Notes: a model not told the origin generated them from the sequence alone. Positions 1 to 10,596 are shown, numbered from the stretch's first letter. The stretch: 64,000 nt of DNA from Xenorhabdus thuongxuanensis (GCF_001908095.1 NZ_MKGR01000006.1:1-64000), one strand, 5' to 3'. Made by a program: numbers and translations.

Positions 1-437
1 TCTCATTCCAGCAGGTCACTTATATAGGCACTTATCTTATTTGGGCGGACAGAATACAGGAAAAACAATTACGTTCAAAAAAGATTCCGAATGGGCTCTA
101 AGAGTGCATGTGTTACTCATCGCCTGTACAGATATCAGCCCTCTTATAAAAAACAGCATAAATCAATCATTGAAAATAGTGGATACTGCTTCAAGCTTGG
201 CTGAAGCCGCCATCCATATATTCTATACATTAAAAAAACTATCGGTGGGGGAATGTTGACGTTTTTGAATACAAACCACATTAGCAACCAAATAACTTTA
301 AAACGTCAGTGCTACCTGACTAGCATAATTATGTCCCAATTTATTGTATCTAATCATTGTTGTTCTGGAATGTTAATATTGGCAACACATTTTACCTAAG
401 TAATGAAACTACATCAAAACCTTCGGCTTGTAGCGCA
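1..437. other. Left-edge region without a recognisable intact gene
   Basis: A 72-codon open frame (41-259, +) is present but I recognise no family, and it has no convincing ribosome-binding site. The stretch lies next to decayed transposase fragments, so it may be further insertion-sequence debris or the broken end of a gene outside the window. The E. coli neighbour of dxs at this position (yajO) is not visible. Confidence 0.3.
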
Positions 438-596
438 GGCAGCCGTACCCGTCTCAACATCATGGGCGCCCTCAATTCGCAACGGATTGAAGAAACCATT
501 ATTTGTGAATATCCGACGATTAATGCGAAAAATGTTGTCCTGTTTTTCGGTGCAATCTGGGAAACTTACCCGCTTTCACAAAAAATTCAGAAGTGA
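438..596 (+). mobile_element. IS630-family transposase remnant (decayed)
   Basis: The frame reads GSRTRLNIMGALN, then a YPTINAKN segment and ETYPLSQKI. This resembles the middle of IS630-type DDE transposases, just before the second catalytic Asp. Only about 50 residues survive. The N-terminal helix-turn-helix, the DNAR-like catalytic segment and the C-terminus are missing, and a stop follows at once. It is a dead fragment. The family assignment is from memory of IS630 proteins in related bacteria and would need a protein search. Confidence 0.5.
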
Positions 597-603
597 GGAG
601 TAG

Positions 604-660
604 ATGCATCTGGTTGTCATTATCGACTTGCATTCAAGGAAACTTATTGGTAGTCGATAG
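604..660 (+). mobile_element. IS3-family transposase (integrase core) micro-remnant
   Basis: Eighteen codons read MHLVVIIDLHSRKLIGSR. This matches the conserved 'YLAVVIDLxSRxVVGW' block around the second catalytic Asp of IS3-family OrfB (rve fold). It starts 8 nt after the stop of the IS630-like fragment, so two unrelated transposase scraps lie end to end. Too short for any function. Confidence 0.5.
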
Positions 661-684
661 GTGATTGTATGACTGGCACAATAA

Positions 685-723
685 GGAAAAAACGGATGAA
701 TGACTGAAAAATCCTCATCCGTT
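685..723 (-). terminator. Rho-independent terminator of dxs
   Basis: A 9-bp perfect stem (AACGGATGA / TCATCCGTT) is followed on the minus strand by a run of six T. It lies 9 nt past the dxs stop codon, closing the xseB-ispA-dxs operon. Confidence 0.8.
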
Positions 724-731
724 CTTATCAG

Positions 732-2597
732 TTAGTTAGCCAGATATTTCTCGATACTATTTTGAATGCCTGCCGCATCCAGCCCTAAATCAGCATGAAG
801 CTCTTGTTGCGTTCCTTGTGGAATAAAGTCATCGGGTAAACCCAGATTCAATACGGGAACAGGTAACTTTTCCTGCATCAGCAGTTCGTTAACACCACTA
901 CCTGCACCGCCCATGATGGCATTTTCTTCCAAAGTCACCAGCAGCTCGTGGCTGGCTGCCATTTCCAGCACCAGCTCTTTGTCCAGCGGTTTGACAAAAC
1001 GCATATCTACAACAGTTGCATTCAGGGTTTCAGCCGCTTGCAACGCATAGGATAATAATGTGCCAAAGTTAAGGATCGCAATGCGCTCTCCCTGACGGCG
1101 GATTACGCCCTTGCCGATTGGCAATGTTTCCAGCGGAGTGAGTTCAGCGCCTGTCCCTGTACCGCGAGGATAACGAACAGCAGCAGGGCCTGCTTGATAA
1201 TGATATCCGGTATGCAGCATCTGGCGGCATTCGTTTTCATCGCTGGGTGCCATGATCACCATATTCGGGATGCAGCGCAGGAAAGAAAGATCAAAAGCGC
1301 CTTGATGGGTTTGACCATCAGCACCAACAATGCCACCACGGTCGATGGCAAACAAGACAGGCAAGTTTTGGATGGCGACATCGTGGATCACTTGATCATA
1401 AGCGCGTTGCAGGAAGGTGGAGTAAATGGCGACGATAGGTTTGTAGCCGCCAATAGCCAAACCAGCGGCAAAGGTGACGGAATGTTGCTCGGCAATCGCA
1501 ACATCAAAATATTGTTCAGGATATTCGCGGGAGAAACGCACCATACCGGAACCTTCGCGCATGGCTGGGGTGATCGCCATCAGTTTTTTATCATGGGCGG
1601 CTTGTTCACACAGCCAGTCACCGAAGATCTTGGAAAATGTCGGGCGAGTCTCTACACTTTTGGGCAAAGAACCCGTCGAGGGATCGAATTTGGGGACGGC
1701 ATGCCAACTGATAGGATCTTTTTCCGCTGGTGCATAACCACGACCTTTTTTAGTCATGATATGCAGGAATTGTGGCCCTTTCAGTTCACGCATGTTTTTC
1801 AAAGTCTGGGTTAGTGCCAGTACGTCATGACCATCAACAGGCCCGATATAGTTGAACCCAAGCTCTTCGAACAGCGTTCCAGGAACAACCATGCCTTTCA
1901 AATGCTCTTCCGTTTTTTTCAATAGCTCTTTGATAGGAGGCAGGTTGGAGAAAACTTTTTTACCACCTTCACGCAGGGTTGTATACAGCTTGCCTGACAG
2001 GATCTGTGCCAGATGGTTATTCAATGCTCCCACGTTTTCAGAGATAGACATTTCGTTGTCATTGAGAATAACCAGCATGTCGGGATCGATATCGCCGGCA
2101 TGGTTCATGGCCTCAAAAGCCATGCCCGCAGTAATGGCTCCATCCCCAATAACGCATACTGTCTTGCGGCCTTTGCCTTCGTGTTTGGCAGCAATAGCCA
2201 TACCTAAGCCAGCACTAATTGATGTGGATGAGTGGCCGACGCACAAGGTGTCATACTCACTTTCTTCCCGCCAGGGGAAGGGATGAAGGCCATTTTTTTG
2301 GCGAATGGTATCAATGCGATCACGACGTCCAGTTAAAATTTTGTGCGGGTAGGCTTGATGACCAACATCCCAGACTAAATTGTCAAAAGGGGTTTTATAA
2401 ACATAGTGGAGTGCGACGGTTAATTCGATAGCGCCAAGGCCGGAAGCAAAGTGACCACTGGAGCGGCTGACACTGTTCAGCAAAAATTGACGCAGTTCAT
2501 CGCATAACTTTGGCAAGGTTTCTTTGGGTAGCAGGCGAAGCTCCTCTGGAGTTTCTGCCAATGCCAATGTTGGATATTTCGCTATATCAATGCTCAT
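732..2597 (-). CDS. dxs: 1-deoxy-D-xylulose-5-phosphate synthase
   Basis: Makes 1-deoxy-D-xylulose 5-phosphate from pyruvate and glyceraldehyde 3-phosphate. This is the first step of the MEP isoprenoid pathway and also feeds thiamine and pyridoxal synthesis; the enzyme is cytoplasmic and needs thiamine diphosphate. At 621 aa it has the usual length. The ThDP-binding [13 protein letters not shown] segment is near residues 150-165, followed by the transketolase pyrimidine domain ([14 protein letters not shown]) and the transketolase C-terminal domain. It is the last gene of xseB-ispA-dxs, 108 nt after ispA, as in E. coli. The ATG gives the standard N-terminus [11 protein letters not shown]. Confidence 0.97.
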   Translation of the reverse strand: MSIDIAKYPTLALAETPEELRLLPKETLPKLCDELRQFLLNSVSRSSGHFASGLGAIELTVALHYVYKTPFDNLVWDVGHQAYPHKILTGRRDRIDTIRQKNGLHPFPWREESEYDTLCVGHSSTSISAGLGMAIAAKHEGKGRKTVCVIGDGAITAGMAFEAMNHAGDIDPDMLVILNDNEMSISENVGALNNHLAQILSGKLYTTLREGGKKVFSNLPPIKELLKKTEEHLKGMVVPGTLFEELGFNYIGPVDGHDVLALTQTLKNMRELKGPQFLHIMTKKGRGYAPAEKDPISWHAVPKFDPSTGSLPKSVETRPTFSKIFGDWLCEQAAHDKKLMAITPAMREGSGMVRFSREYPEQYFDVAIAEQHSVTFAAGLAIGGYKPIVAIYSTFLQRAYDQVIHDVAIQNLPVLFAIDRGGIVGADGQTHQGAFDLSFLRCIPNMVIMAPSDENECRQMLHTGYHYQAGPAAVRYPRGTGTGAELTPLETLPIGKGVIRRQGERIAILNFGTLLSYALQAAETLNATVVDMRFVKPLDKELVLEMAASHELLVTLEENAIMGGAGSGVNELLMQEKLPVPVLNLGLPDDFIPQGTQQELHADLGLDAAGIQNSIEKYLAN

Positions 2598-2705
2598 GCT
2601 ATGCCTGTGTAAAATGCTATATCCGTTAGAAGTTGAATATTAAGAACCCTGTTATTATCAGTGTGTAATTTCTGGGTTCACCCCGTAAGGCGCTTTACCG
2701 GTTTT

Positions 2706-3638
2706 TTAGCTGTTTCTCTCAATAATAAAACCAGCCAATTCCTTTAAGGTTGTGGTGTCATATGACCGTTTTTCCAGCTCTGTAAGGGCGGCTAGCGCTT
2801 CTTCATACAGATCTCTGGCTTTTTGTTGGGCTTGTTCTAAACCCAATAATGCAGGGTAAGTATTTTTGCCGAGTTGCTGATCGTTGCCCTGACGTTTGCC
2901 GATAACTTCAGTATTGCCAATGATATCCAGAATATCGTCATGTACCTGAAATGCCAGGCCGATGGCTTGGGCATATTGTTCCAGCAAAGGCAGTACTTCA
3001 CGGCCACGTTGTCCTGCACTATAAGCTGCTAATCGAACGGCTGAGCGTATTAGTGCACCTGTTTTATGTCGATGGATCTGTTCCAGCGAAGCAAGATCGA
3101 TCTGTTTACCTTCTGCTTCCAAATCCAGTGACTGCCCACCACACATGCCGGCAAAGCCACTGGCGCTTGCCAGTTCAGCGATCATAGCAAGGCGATCGGA
3201 TAAGGTCACATTGGGCATGTCCTGTTTTGCCAGAATCTCAAAGGCCAGTGATTGTAATGCATCACCAGCTAAAATAGCCTGACTTTCACCAAATTTGATA
3301 TGACAGGTGGGCTGCCCACGACGTAAATCGTCGTTATCCATTGCGGGTAAATCATCGTGGATCAATGAATAGGCATGAATACATTCTATCGCTATGGCTG
3401 CGGCATCCAGACTCTTTTTAGAGAGGCCAAACATTTCTCCCACGCTGTAAACTAAAAATGGACGTAGCCGTTTTCCACCCAGTACTGCACCATATTGCAT
3501 TGCTGTACCTAATGGACTGTTTAAAAAGGGCAATGAAGAAAATATTGCCATCAGTTTGTCATTAATGTGTTGCTGACAAGCGCGCAGTCTTTTTTCAAAA
3601 GATTGCTCTTCAAGAGGAGCCTTATATTGTTCAGACAT
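2706..3638 (-). CDS. ispA: (2E,6E)-farnesyl diphosphate synthase
   Basis: Condenses isopentenyl diphosphate with dimethylallyl and geranyl diphosphate to give farnesyl diphosphate, the precursor of undecaprenyl phosphate, quinones and heme O. The first Asp-rich motif (DDLPAMDNDDLRRG) and the second (DDILD) that bind Mg-diphosphate are both intact, and GGKRLRP is present. The frame stays open 17 codons further upstream, but the ATG at 3638 (MSEQYKAPLEEQSF) lies 4 nt after the xseB stop and gives 310 aa, near the family's ~299. Translational coupling to xseB is likely. Its product is also what the nearby cyoE enzyme uses. Confidence 0.95.
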   Translation of the reverse strand: MSEQYKAPLEEQSFEKRLRACQQHINDKLMAIFSSLPFLNSPLGTAMQYGAVLGGKRLRPFLVYSVGEMFGLSKKSLDAAAIAIECIHAYSLIHDDLPAMDNDDLRRGQPTCHIKFGESQAILAGDALQSLAFEILAKQDMPNVTLSDRLAMIAELASASGFAGMCGGQSLDLEAEGKQIDLASLEQIHRHKTGALIRSAVRLAAYSAGQRGREVLPLLEQYAQAIGLAFQVHDDILDIIGNTEVIGKRQGNDQQLGKNTYPALLGLEQAQQKARDLYEEALAALTELEKRSYDTTTLKELAGFIIERNS

Positions 3639-3642
3639 AAAT

Positions 3643-3900
3643 TTACTCAGCATCGGACGAAAATTCATCAAGAGACGATTGTGCATCATGGTTCAGTAAA
3701 ATTTGCACTCGTTGCTCCGCTTGTTGAAGCGTTTTCTGTCCTTGTCTTGCAAGTTGAATACCACGTTCAAATTCATTCAACGCATCTTCTAATGGGAGTT
3801 CCCCGGATTCCAGCCGAATAACAATTTCCTCCAGCTCTTTAAGAGAGGTTTCGAATGCTGGCATTTGTTCGGTTGCTGATGTTTGATTTGCTTTAGGCAT
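3643..3900 (-). CDS. xseB: Exodeoxyribonuclease VII small subunit
   Basis: Small subunit of ExoVII, which degrades single-stranded DNA from both ends together with XseA (not in this window). The 85-aa protein shows the family core [20 protein letters not shown] and a helical, Gln-rich second half predicted to form the two-helix hairpin that wraps the XseA stalk. It is the first gene of xseB-ispA-dxs, divergent from thiI across about 250 bp. Length and position match E. coli. Confidence 0.95.
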   Translation of the reverse strand: MPKANQTSATEQMPAFETSLKELEEIVIRLESGELPLEDALNEFERGIQLARQGQKTLQQAEQRVQILLNHDAQSSLDEFSSDAE

Positions 3901-4063
3901 AATGACTTAACATATGGTTATTTAACGAATTACAGCAAAGCAAGTTCGTTACAGAATTGCAGAGTACCCTACTACACCAAGAAAAATAAATCATGTATTA
4001 CCACTATTTTTTTATAGTCGGTTTTTGCAGTCGATTTTTTACAGGTGATAAGCCAGATGGTGT

Positions 4064-4069
4064 TATACT
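4064..4069 (+). promoter_or_regulatory. Probable extended -10 promoter for thiI
   Basis: TGTTATACT has the TGn extension followed by TATACT, 86 nt before the thiI ATG. No good -35 hexamer lies at 16-18 bp, which fits an extended -10 promoter. Confidence 0.45.
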
Positions 4070-4154
4070 CTGCGCCCTATCCAACTGAACACTTAAGAAC
4101 AATCATTGATGTTGTTGATGATAGTTCAACATTGAATGACTACTATATCTTACT

Positions 4155-5603
4155 ATGAAGTTTATCATTAAATTATTCCCAGAAATTACGATTAAAAGCC
4201 AGACCGTCCGGTTACGCTTTATTAAAATTCTTGCCAGCAATATCCGCAATGTGTTGAAGACCTTCGGAGAAGGCATTGCTGTTGTTCGCCATTGGGATAA
4301 TATCGAAGTTCGGGTTAAGGATGATAACCTTGGTGCGGAAATTTGTGATGCACTGACACGCATTCCAGGTATCCACCATATCCTGCAAGTAGAAGAGCGG
4401 GATTTTCGTGATCTGCATCATATCTTTGAGCAAGCCTACGAAACTTACGGCCATTTATTGCATGGTAAAACATTTTGTGTTCGCGCAAAGCGCCGTGGTA
4501 AACACAGTTTTACATCCAATGAAGTTGAACGCTATGTTGGTGGCGGATTGAATCAACATATTGAATCAGCCAAGGTGAAACTGACCAAGCCTGATGTCAC
4601 CGTGAATCTGGAAATTGATCAGGATAAGCTGATTCTGGTTAAAGCCCGTCATGAAGGAATTGGCGGGTTTCCTATCGGTACGCAGGAAGATGTACTGTCA
4701 TTGATTTCCGGTGGATTTGATTCCGGTGTTTCCAGTTATATGCTGATGCGTCGTGGCTGCCGTGTGCACTACTGTTTCTTTAATCTTGGTGGCGCAGCCC
4801 ATGAAATTGGCGTAAAGCAGGTTGCCCATTATTTGTGGAACAGGTTTGGTAGTTCGCATAAAGTCCGTTTCGTTGCTGTCAATTTTGAACCTGTTGTGGC
4901 TGAAATTCTGGAAAAAGTTGACGACGGGCAAATGGGAGTTGTGCTGAAAAGGATGATGGTCAGGGCAGCTTCCAAAGTTGCAGAGCGCTATGGTGTACAG
5001 GCGATCGTAACCGGTGAGGCTCTGGGGCAGGTGTCCAGCCAGACCTTGACTAATTTAAGGTTGATTGACAATGTTTCAGATACGTTGATCCTCCGTCCCC
5101 TGATTTCCCATGATAAAGAGCACATTATTAAGCTGGCCCGTGAGATTGGCACCGAAGATTTTGCCCGCACTATGCCGGAATTTTGTGGGGTGATATCAAA
5201 AAGCCCGACAGTGAAAGCCGTGAAAGCCAAAATTGAAGCAGAGGAAAACAATTTTGACTTTGAGATCTTAGAACGCGTGGTTAGTGAAGCTCAGAATCTG
5301 GATATCCGCCAAATTGCGGAGCAATCCAGTGAGCAAGTGGTGGAAGTGGAAATGGTATCTGCACTTTCTCCTAATGATGTGTTATTGGATATCCGTTCCC
5401 CTGATGAACAGGATAATCGTCCGTTAAGTATAGAGGGTATTGAAATTCAGTCATTGCCTTTCTATAAACTAGGCACCCAGTTTGGTGATCTACCGAAAGA
5501 AAAAACATATCTGCTTTATTGTGAGCGTGGTGTGATGAGCCGCTTACAGGCACTTTATCTGCGTGAACAAGGCTTCGACAATGTGAAGGTGTATCGACCT
5601 TAA
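4155..5603 (+). CDS. thiI: tRNA 4-thiouridine synthase / sulfurtransferase
   Basis: Transfers sulfur to U8 of tRNA (s4U, near-UV sensor) and to ThiS for the thiazole of thiamine. Domains in order: ferredoxin-like and THUMP (about 1-165), PP-loop pyrophosphatase with the ATP-binding SGGFDSG motif (about 185-191), and a C-terminal rhodanese (about 400-482) with the persulfide Cys in YCERGVMSR. The second conserved Cys is in [10 protein letters not shown]. The 482-aa length is normal. No clear Shine-Dalgarno precedes the ATG. Divergent from xseB, convergent with yajL. Confidence 0.97.
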   Translation: MKFIIKLFPEITIKSQTVRLRFIKILASNIRNVLKTFGEGIAVVRHWDNIEVRVKDDNLGAEICDALTRIPGIHHILQVEERDFRDLHHIFEQAYETYGHLLHGKTFCVRAKRRGKHSFTSNEVERYVGGGLNQHIESAKVKLTKPDVTVNLEIDQDKLILVKARHEGIGGFPIGTQEDVLSLISGGFDSGVSSYMLMRRGCRVHYCFFNLGGAAHEIGVKQVAHYLWNRFGSSHKVRFVAVNFEPVVAEILEKVDDGQMGVVLKRMMVRAASKVAERYGVQAIVTGEALGQVSSQTLTNLRLIDNVSDTLILRPLISHDKEHIIKLAREIGTEDFARTMPEFCGVISKSPTVKAVKAKIEAEENNFDFEILERVVSEAQNLDIRQIAEQSSEQVVEVEMVSALSPNDVLLDIRSPDEQDNRPLSIEGIEIQSLPFYKLGTQFGDLPKEKTYLLYCERGVMSRLQALYLREQGFDNVKVYRP

Positions 5604-5620
5604 TTTGTCCTTAAGGCACA

Positions 5621-5654
5621 AGGCTGCTTACGGAACCGATCCGATAAGCAGCCT
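5621..5654. terminator. Long hairpin between convergent thiI and yajL
   Basis: A 10-bp perfect outer stem (AGGCTGCTTA / TAAGCAGCCT) encloses a second 4-bp stem (CGGA / TCCG). It lies 18 nt after the thiI stop and 37 nt from the yajL stop. Neither side has a strong U-run, so termination is inferred from position. Confidence 0.55.
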
Positions 5655-5690
5655 ATGTTGTACCTTCTTCCCTTTTATAGGGTGAGATGA

Positions 5691-6287
5691 TTACTGGATG
5701 TTTTGGTAATTATTAATGCCAGGTGGTAAAACGAGTTGGGCGGCAACTTCTGCGGCTTTTTCTTTTCCTTTCAACAATTCAATCAGTTTCAAGGCGAAGT
5801 CAAAAGCAGTGGCAGGCCCTTGGCTGGTCAGTAAGTTAACCCTTTCGTCAAAATAAACCCGTTTATCAATCCATTTTTCTGGTGCAATTTTATCCTGCAT
5901 ACTGGGATAGCCAGTCATATTTCCGACAGGAAAAAGTTGATGATATTCCAATACGATCGCCGGAGAAGCACAGATTGCCGCAATGATTTTTCCCTGGCTT
6001 TGTGCGGTTCGAATTTTTTCTACTACCAGTAAGCTGTCACGAAAACATTCTGCGCCTTTTATGCCTCCCGGCAGGATAATGGCATCAAAATCTTCGTCAA
6101 CGACATTAACCAAGGGGACATCAGCAACGATTTTGACGCCGCGTGAGCAGGTTAATGTGAGGGAACCATCGGTTTCCGTACTGGCTACGGTAACATTAAT
6201 TCCTGCCCTAACGAGTAAATCAATCGTCGTGACAGCCTCGGTTTCTTCACTACCGTGGGCGAGACAAATAAGGGCTGAGGCGCTCAT
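5691..6287 (-). CDS. yajL: DJ-1/PfpI-family protein YajL (protein deglycase/chaperone family)
   Basis: A DJ-1 superfamily protein. E. coli YajL protects proteins against oxidative and carbonyl stress; the deglycase activity claimed for the family is debated. The nucleophile Cys106 sits in [10 protein letters not shown], with the acidic residue in HGSEETE near residue 15. The frame is open further upstream, but the ATG at 6287 has a perfect AAGGAGG 6 nt ahead and gives 198 aa against 196 in E. coli. It overlaps the 3' end of panE by 38 nt, so the two are probably cotranscribed. Confidence 0.92.
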   Translation of the reverse strand: MSASALICLAHGSEETEAVTTIDLLVRAGINVTVASTETDGSLTLTCSRGVKIVADVPLVNVVDEDFDAIILPGGIKGAECFRDSLLVVEKIRTAQSQGKIIAAICASPAIVLEYHQLFPVGNMTGYPSMQDKIAPEKWIDKRVYFDERVNLLTSQGPATAFDFALKLIELLKGKEKAAEVAAQLVLPPGINNYQNIQ

Positions 6288-7161
6288 ATTCTTCCTCCTT
6301 GCGTTTAATGTAATGATAAACAGCAGTATTTTCTGCAATTGACAAACCGTGAACACGGGCTCGACGCATTAAAAAACCGGTAATGTAGTCTATTTCTGTA
6401 TGTCGCTGTGCCCGTATATCTTGCAGCATGGATGAGTAATTTTCAGAGGTTTGCTCAATCACGTTCATGACGTAATCAATCAATGTTTGTTTGGTTGTAT
6501 GGATACTGTCATGTTCCATCACTTGGCAAATTTCGCCACACAATGCCTGAATTTGTGTCTGGTGATGCCGTAAATCACCATTTTTGCAGTCATAGATGAC
6601 GGTGAGGGGATTAATGACACAGTTGACGGCAAGTTTCATCCAACTGATAGCATGTATTTCATTGTGCCATGCTACATCGGGCAGGGCACTGTGTAAAATA
6701 TCGGCCAGATTGCTGAGTTTGGTGGCATTGGCTGTTATGGCGCCAATGTGAGTCATCCCTTGTGACTTATAGTGCACAATACCATTTTTTCGATAGGCGC
6801 CATGCGTAGTTACGCCAAGTAAAATGGGGTTGGGTAGAGACCTGAATTCTTCTTGGGTTCCCATTCCATTATGCAATAACAGGATTGGACAATGGGAGGG
6901 AAGTTTGTCAGCAAGGTAATTGACCGCGTCAGAAACTTGCCACGCTTTTAAACAAACGAGGAGTAACTTACTTTCAGTAAGGTGTTTTTCGTCGTTGGCA
7001 AGAAATTGTTGATTAAAAGCTTGGCCATTAAAGTTTTCGATCTGGACGGAAATAATAGGCTGTGGAACCCTTAGCCATCCCTGAACACTATGATTTTGTT
7101 GGGATAGGGCGGCAAGCCATAGTTTACCGATAGCGCCACAACCAAGAACGGTTATTTTCAT
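6250..7161 (-). CDS. panE: 2-dehydropantoate 2-reductase
   Basis: NADPH-dependent reduction of ketopantoate to pantoate, the second step of pantothenate and coenzyme A synthesis. The N-terminal Rossmann motif is [11 protein letters not shown] (about residues 5-15). The catalytic Lys is in [15 protein letters not shown] and the C-terminal helical domain follows. The open frame extends 31 codons upstream, but the ATG at 7161 preceded by GGAAG gives 303 aa, as in E. coli. It leads the panE-yajL pair and is divergent from yajQ. Confidence 0.95.
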   Translation of the reverse strand: MKITVLGCGAIGKLWLAALSQQNHSVQGWLRVPQPIISVQIENFNGQAFNQQFLANDEKHLTESKLLLVCLKAWQVSDAVNYLADKLPSHCPILLLHNGMGTQEEFRSLPNPILLGVTTHGAYRKNGIVHYKSQGMTHIGAITANATKLSNLADILHSALPDVAWHNEIHAISWMKLAVNCVINPLTVIYDCKNGDLRHHQTQIQALCGEICQVMEHDSIHTTKQTLIDYVMNVIEQTSENYSSMLQDIRAQRHTEIDYITGFLMRRARVHGLSIAENTAVYHYIKRKEEEYERLSPYLSRPR

Positions 7162-7287
7162 ATTTCTTCCTGATCTGAAAATAGGGTAGTTGCAAAAAGA
7201 TCGCTGAACTTCCCGAGTATAGAGCTTTTGCCAATAATGGAAAGCGGTTATCATGCCGATTTATTGATTATCTGGAGGTGACGGGTA

Positions 7288-7779
7288 ATGCCATCATTTG
7301 ATATTGTTTCTGAAGTTGATATGCAAGAAGTGCGAAATGCAGTAGAGAACGCACAGCGGGAGTTAAGTAACCGTTGGGATTTTCGTAACGTTCCCGCGAG
7401 TTTTGAATTAAACGAAAAGAATGAATCGATCAAAATTGCCAGTGAATCTGATTTTCAGGTGAACCAACTCGTCGATATTCTACGTGAAAAGTTTGCTAAA
7501 CGTGGAATTGATGGTTCTGTAATCAATATTCCTGAAAATATGGTTCATAGCGGAAAAACGTATAGTGTAGAAGCGACTTTACTGCAAGGTATCGATACGC
7601 CGTTAGCGAAAAAGCTTGTGAAGCTGATTAAAGACAGTAAGCTGAAAGTACAGGCTCAAATTCAGGGTGAGCAAGTGCGGGTAACTGGTAAGGCACGCGA
7701 CGATTTGCAAAGTGTTATTGCATTGGTTCGTGGTGCAGAATTGGGGCAGCCATTCCAGTTTACTAATTTCCGCGATTAA
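7288..7779 (+). CDS. yajQ: YajQ family nucleotide-binding protein
   Basis: A small cytoplasmic protein of two ferredoxin-like domains. Members bind nucleic acid or nucleotides, and some homologues bind cyclic-di-GMP; the E. coli role is not settled. The 163-aa frame starts [19 protein letters not shown] and ends with the typical [19 protein letters not shown] lies 7-14 nt before the ATG. A single gene, closed by the hairpin at 7816-7841. Confidence 0.93.
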   Translation: MPSFDIVSEVDMQEVRNAVENAQRELSNRWDFRNVPASFELNEKNESIKIASESDFQVNQLVDILREKFAKRGIDGSVINIPENMVHSGKTYSVEATLLQGIDTPLAKKLVKLIKDSKLKVQAQIQGEQVRVTGKARDDLQSVIALVRGAELGQPFQFTNFRD

Positions 7780-7815
7780 TTTTTGTCATTATCCTAATAG
7801 CGAATAATTAATCAT

Positions 7816-7841
7816 AGTACGGTGTTTGGTAACACCGTACT
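7816..7841. terminator. Hairpin between convergent yajQ and yajR
   Basis: An 11-bp perfect stem (AGTACGGTGTT / AACACCGTACT) with a TGGT loop, 37 nt after yajQ and 18 nt from the end of yajR. The U-tract is short on both strands. Probably a shared terminator. Confidence 0.6.
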
Positions 7842-7858
7842 TGTTATAAATACCCAAG

Positions 7859-9226
7859 CTATTTATGGGATAATACAAGCTGTTCTAACTGATCACGATT
7901 GGTTAGTTTCGTATCAACTTTGATATACGCACTAAATTCTTCTGGTGCGATGACAACATCTTTTACGCCGGCTTGCGCCAATATCTTTTTCTCCAATATC
8001 TCAGAGTTGTTTAGCTGTTCTGGCAAGATGAGCCTGATACTACTGACATAGGGTGGTTGCCGTAAGGTCAGACTGACAATAAACCAGAATGCGGTCAGCG
8101 CGATGCCAGCCATAAAGACGAGCGATGCGCCTTGCCATTCGTAAAGCATTCCTCCAAGAAAACCACCCAAAGCAACGCCAAGGAATTGGCTGGTAGAGTA
8201 AACCCCCATGGCAGTGCCTTTGTAACCCGCAGGTGCTTCTTTGCTAATCAGTGAAGGCAAGATAGCTTCCATGATATTAAATGCAAGGAAGAAAATCTGA
8301 ATGCCTGCAAAGATCCCCCAAAGATGCGATCCCTGAGACCATAAAACGGCTTCAGCGATGAATAGCATACCTATACACAGCAAAAATACCTGTTTCATGC
8401 GACGTTTTGTTTCTGCGTAGATAATGAAAGGCAGAACGGCGACAAAAGAGATAAGGGTAGTAATTAAATATACTTTCCAGTGTTGTTGTGGGGGAAAGCC
8501 TGCCTTTTCCATAATAAGGGGAAGGGCGACAAAGCTCGACATCAATAAGGTATGCAGGCAGAGAATACCAAAATTCAGTTTTATCAGTTGCGGATCTGAA
8601 AGTACACGTTTGAAGCTGCCGCGTGCGATACCTGATTCGCGATTTAGCAAATGTTTGTGTGTATTTGGTACGGCAAACAGTGTGATCAGGATCGCGCAAC
8701 CAGCAAGGATTGCAATTGCCCCAAATAGACCATTTAAACCGATTTGGTGGGTAATAATAGGGCCGGCAACAATCGCAAAGGCAAATGTAATGCCAAAGCT
8801 AATGCCAATAAATGCCATTGCTTTTGTTCGATTCTGCTCACGAGTCAGGTCTGAAAGTAATGCCATGATAGCGGCGGATATTGCCCCTGTGCCTTGCAAG
8901 GCTCGCCCGATAATAATTCCCCAAATAGAGTCGCTTAAAGCGGCAATAACACTGCCTAATGCAAAAATGAGAAGCCCGCCGATGATTAAAGGTTTCCTGC
9001 CAATTTTATCTGAAAGAAGCCCAAATGGGATCTGGAATATTGCCTGTGTTAAGCCGTAGATGCCAATGGCAATTCCAATAAGCGCTTCAGTCGCATCACG
9101 TAACGCTAAACCATAGGTCGTCAGAACAGGCAGAACCATGAACATGCCTAACATGCGCAGGGAGAAAACAGAACCTAAACCCCATGTTGCCCGAAGTTCA
9201 AGCGGAGTCATTTTATTATCGTTCAT
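7859..9226 (-). CDS. yajR: MFS efflux transporter YajR
   Basis: Inner-membrane major facilitator with twelve predicted helices; the substrate is unknown. The MFS signature GLLSDKIGRKP lies after TM2, and the YajR 'motif A' region is typical. The last ~65 residues form the soluble ferredoxin-like YAM domain (EFSAYIKVDTKLTNRDQLEQ). I chose ATG 9226 (MNDNKMTPLELRATWGLG), which aligns with E. coli and follows GAGG; the frame is open 11 codons further. 455 aa against 454 in E. coli. A single gene lying after the cyo terminator. Confidence 0.94.
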   Translation of the reverse strand: MNDNKMTPLELRATWGLGSVFSLRMLGMFMVLPVLTTYGLALRDATEALIGIAIGIYGLTQAIFQIPFGLLSDKIGRKPLIIGGLLIFALGSVIAALSDSIWGIIIGRALQGTGAISAAIMALLSDLTREQNRTKAMAFIGISFGITFAFAIVAGPIITHQIGLNGLFGAIAILAGCAILITLFAVPNTHKHLLNRESGIARGSFKRVLSDPQLIKLNFGILCLHTLLMSSFVALPLIMEKAGFPPQQHWKVYLITTLISFVAVLPFIIYAETKRRMKQVFLLCIGMLFIAEAVLWSQGSHLWGIFAGIQIFFLAFNIMEAILPSLISKEAPAGYKGTAMGVYSTSQFLGVALGGFLGGMLYEWQGASLVFMAGIALTAFWFIVSLTLRQPPYVSSIRLILPEQLNNSEILEKKILAQAGVKDVVIAPEEFSAYIKVDTKLTNRDQLEQLVLSHK

Positions 9227-9330
9227 GGATACCTCAAAAAATCTGGTATGACATTTCAATTAGGTGAGAGCAAACGAAAAAGAAGCGCTTGTAACCGAAT
9301 AAGTTGTCATTGAATAGAGATAAAAGAAAG

Positions 9331-9361
9331 GAAAAAGATGGCAGGTTTTACCCTGCCATCT
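9331..9361 (-). terminator. Terminator of the cyo operon
   Basis: A 10-bp perfect stem (AGATGGCAGG / CCTGCCATCT) followed on the minus strand by TTTTTC, 6 nt past the cyoE stop. Confidence 0.8.
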
Positions 9362-9366
9362 AAATA

Positions 9367-10251
9367 TTACCAGACGTAAGTCAACAGGTTTTCTGGAGAT
9401 GCTGTTGAATCTACAGACATCATGACGCTTAATGACATGATAGCGACGATAGAAAACAGAAATAACTTACGGGCCCAAATACGGTCATCAGAGGTTTTAT
9501 AACCTGATAATGCCATACCCAACCACCAGATGCTCACTGCGGCAGCTACGATAAGGTATTTATAACCTGCATAACCACTGATGGTCAGCATCAAAGTGGC
9601 AACCATAAAGGCTAGAATATACAAAGTGATGTGGTTTTTCGCGACGGAAATACCTTTAATCACAGGTAATACTGGGATGTTGGCCGCTTGATAATCTTTG
9701 AACCGAAAAATAGCAATGGCGTAAGAGTGGGGCATTTGCCACAAACTGAAGATCAGTAATAAGATCAACGCGCCTGTATCGAAATGCCCTGTTACTGCAC
9801 AGTAACCAATCACGGGAGGTGCTGCGCCTGACAGGCTACCAACCAGCGTGCCATAAACAGATTTTCTTTTCATGTAGAGGCTATAAACCCCAACATAAAC
9901 GATAAACCCGATGAGAGCTAACTGCATTGCTAAGACATTGGCTGCTACATAGAGCAGCACTATGCCAGCAATACCTAACACTGAGGCGTAAATCAGGCTG
10001 ATTTTCGGATCGATAAGCCCTTTCACAAGGACCCTTTCTTTCGTTCTTTCCATAATTCGGTCAATATCGCGGTCGATATAGTTGTTGAATACACAACCTG
10101 ATGCTACCACCAGCGATACCCCGACCATCGTTGCAAAGAACAAGGGGTAATCTATTACGCCCTTGGAAGCGAGTAGAAAACCACCAATCGCAGAAATTAG
10201 GTTTCCGAAAATAATTCCTGGTTTGGTCACTTGCAGGTATTGCTTAATCAT
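9367..10251 (-). CDS. cyoE: Protoheme IX farnesyltransferase (heme O synthase)
   Basis: Adds the farnesyl chain to heme b to make heme O, the high-spin heme of cytochrome bo3. A UbiA-family membrane prenyltransferase with about nine helices. The Asp-rich motif is [18 protein letters not shown] (about residues 56-73), and a second polar loop carries YTPLK-like [15 protein letters not shown]. 294 aa, near E. coli's 296. Last gene of cyoABCDE, 12 nt after cyoD. Confidence 0.96.
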   Translation of the reverse strand: MIKQYLQVTKPGIIFGNLISAIGGFLLASKGVIDYPLFFATMVGVSLVVASGCVFNNYIDRDIDRIMERTKERVLVKGLIDPKISLIYASVLGIAGIVLLYVAANVLAMQLALIGFIVYVGVYSLYMKRKSVYGTLVGSLSGAAPPVIGYCAVTGHFDTGALILLLIFSLWQMPHSYAIAIFRFKDYQAANIPVLPVIKGISVAKNHITLYILAFMVATLMLTISGYAGYKYLIVAAAVSIWWLGMALSGYKTSDDRIWARKLFLFSIVAIMSLSVMMSVDSTASPENLLTYVW

Positions 10252-10263
10252 TCAAATCAACCC

Positions 10264-10596
10264 TTAATCAACCATCATATTGATGTTCAGGTTGTACATA
10301 ATCCACAGGGAGCCAACAACAACGATAGCGATGACCACTAATGTGAAGATTAAGGCAACGAGGTTCCAACGCTCTTCAGACGATGTATTCATGTGCAGGA
10401 AGCAGATGAAATGAACAAAGATCTGAATAACAGCCATAGCGACTACTGTCACCAGAATGGTGCTGTGTGAAGCCGTGCCATCCATCACCATCCAGAATGG
10501 GATCACGGTCAGTATGACTGACAGAACAAAACCAATCAGATAGGTTTTGAAGCTACCGTGGCTTGCGCCGGAATGAGAAGTATTTGGATGACTCAT
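10264..10596 (-). CDS. cyoD: Cytochrome bo3 ubiquinol oxidase subunit IV
   Basis: The smallest oxidase subunit, with three predicted transmembrane helices and no cofactor; it is needed for assembly of the CuB site in subunit I. 110 aa, as expected. The ATG overlaps the cyoC stop by one base (TAATG), showing translational coupling. The segment [20 protein letters not shown] is typical of the COX4/CyoD pro-family. Confidence 0.95.
   Translation of the reverse strand: MSHPNTSHSGASHGSFKTYLIGFVLSVILTVIPFWMVMDGTASHSTILVTVVAMAVIQIFVHFICFLHMNTSSEERWNLVALIFTLVVIAIVVVGSLWIMYNLNINMMVD

Noticed and set aside
1194-1814. 206-codon open frame antisense to dxs
   Set aside because: It lies wholly within a highly conserved gene on the other strand, has no ribosome-binding site and no recognisable protein features.
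8424-9059. 211-codon open frame antisense to yajR
   Set aside because: Opposite-strand shadow of a membrane-protein gene; composition biased, with no homology I recognise.
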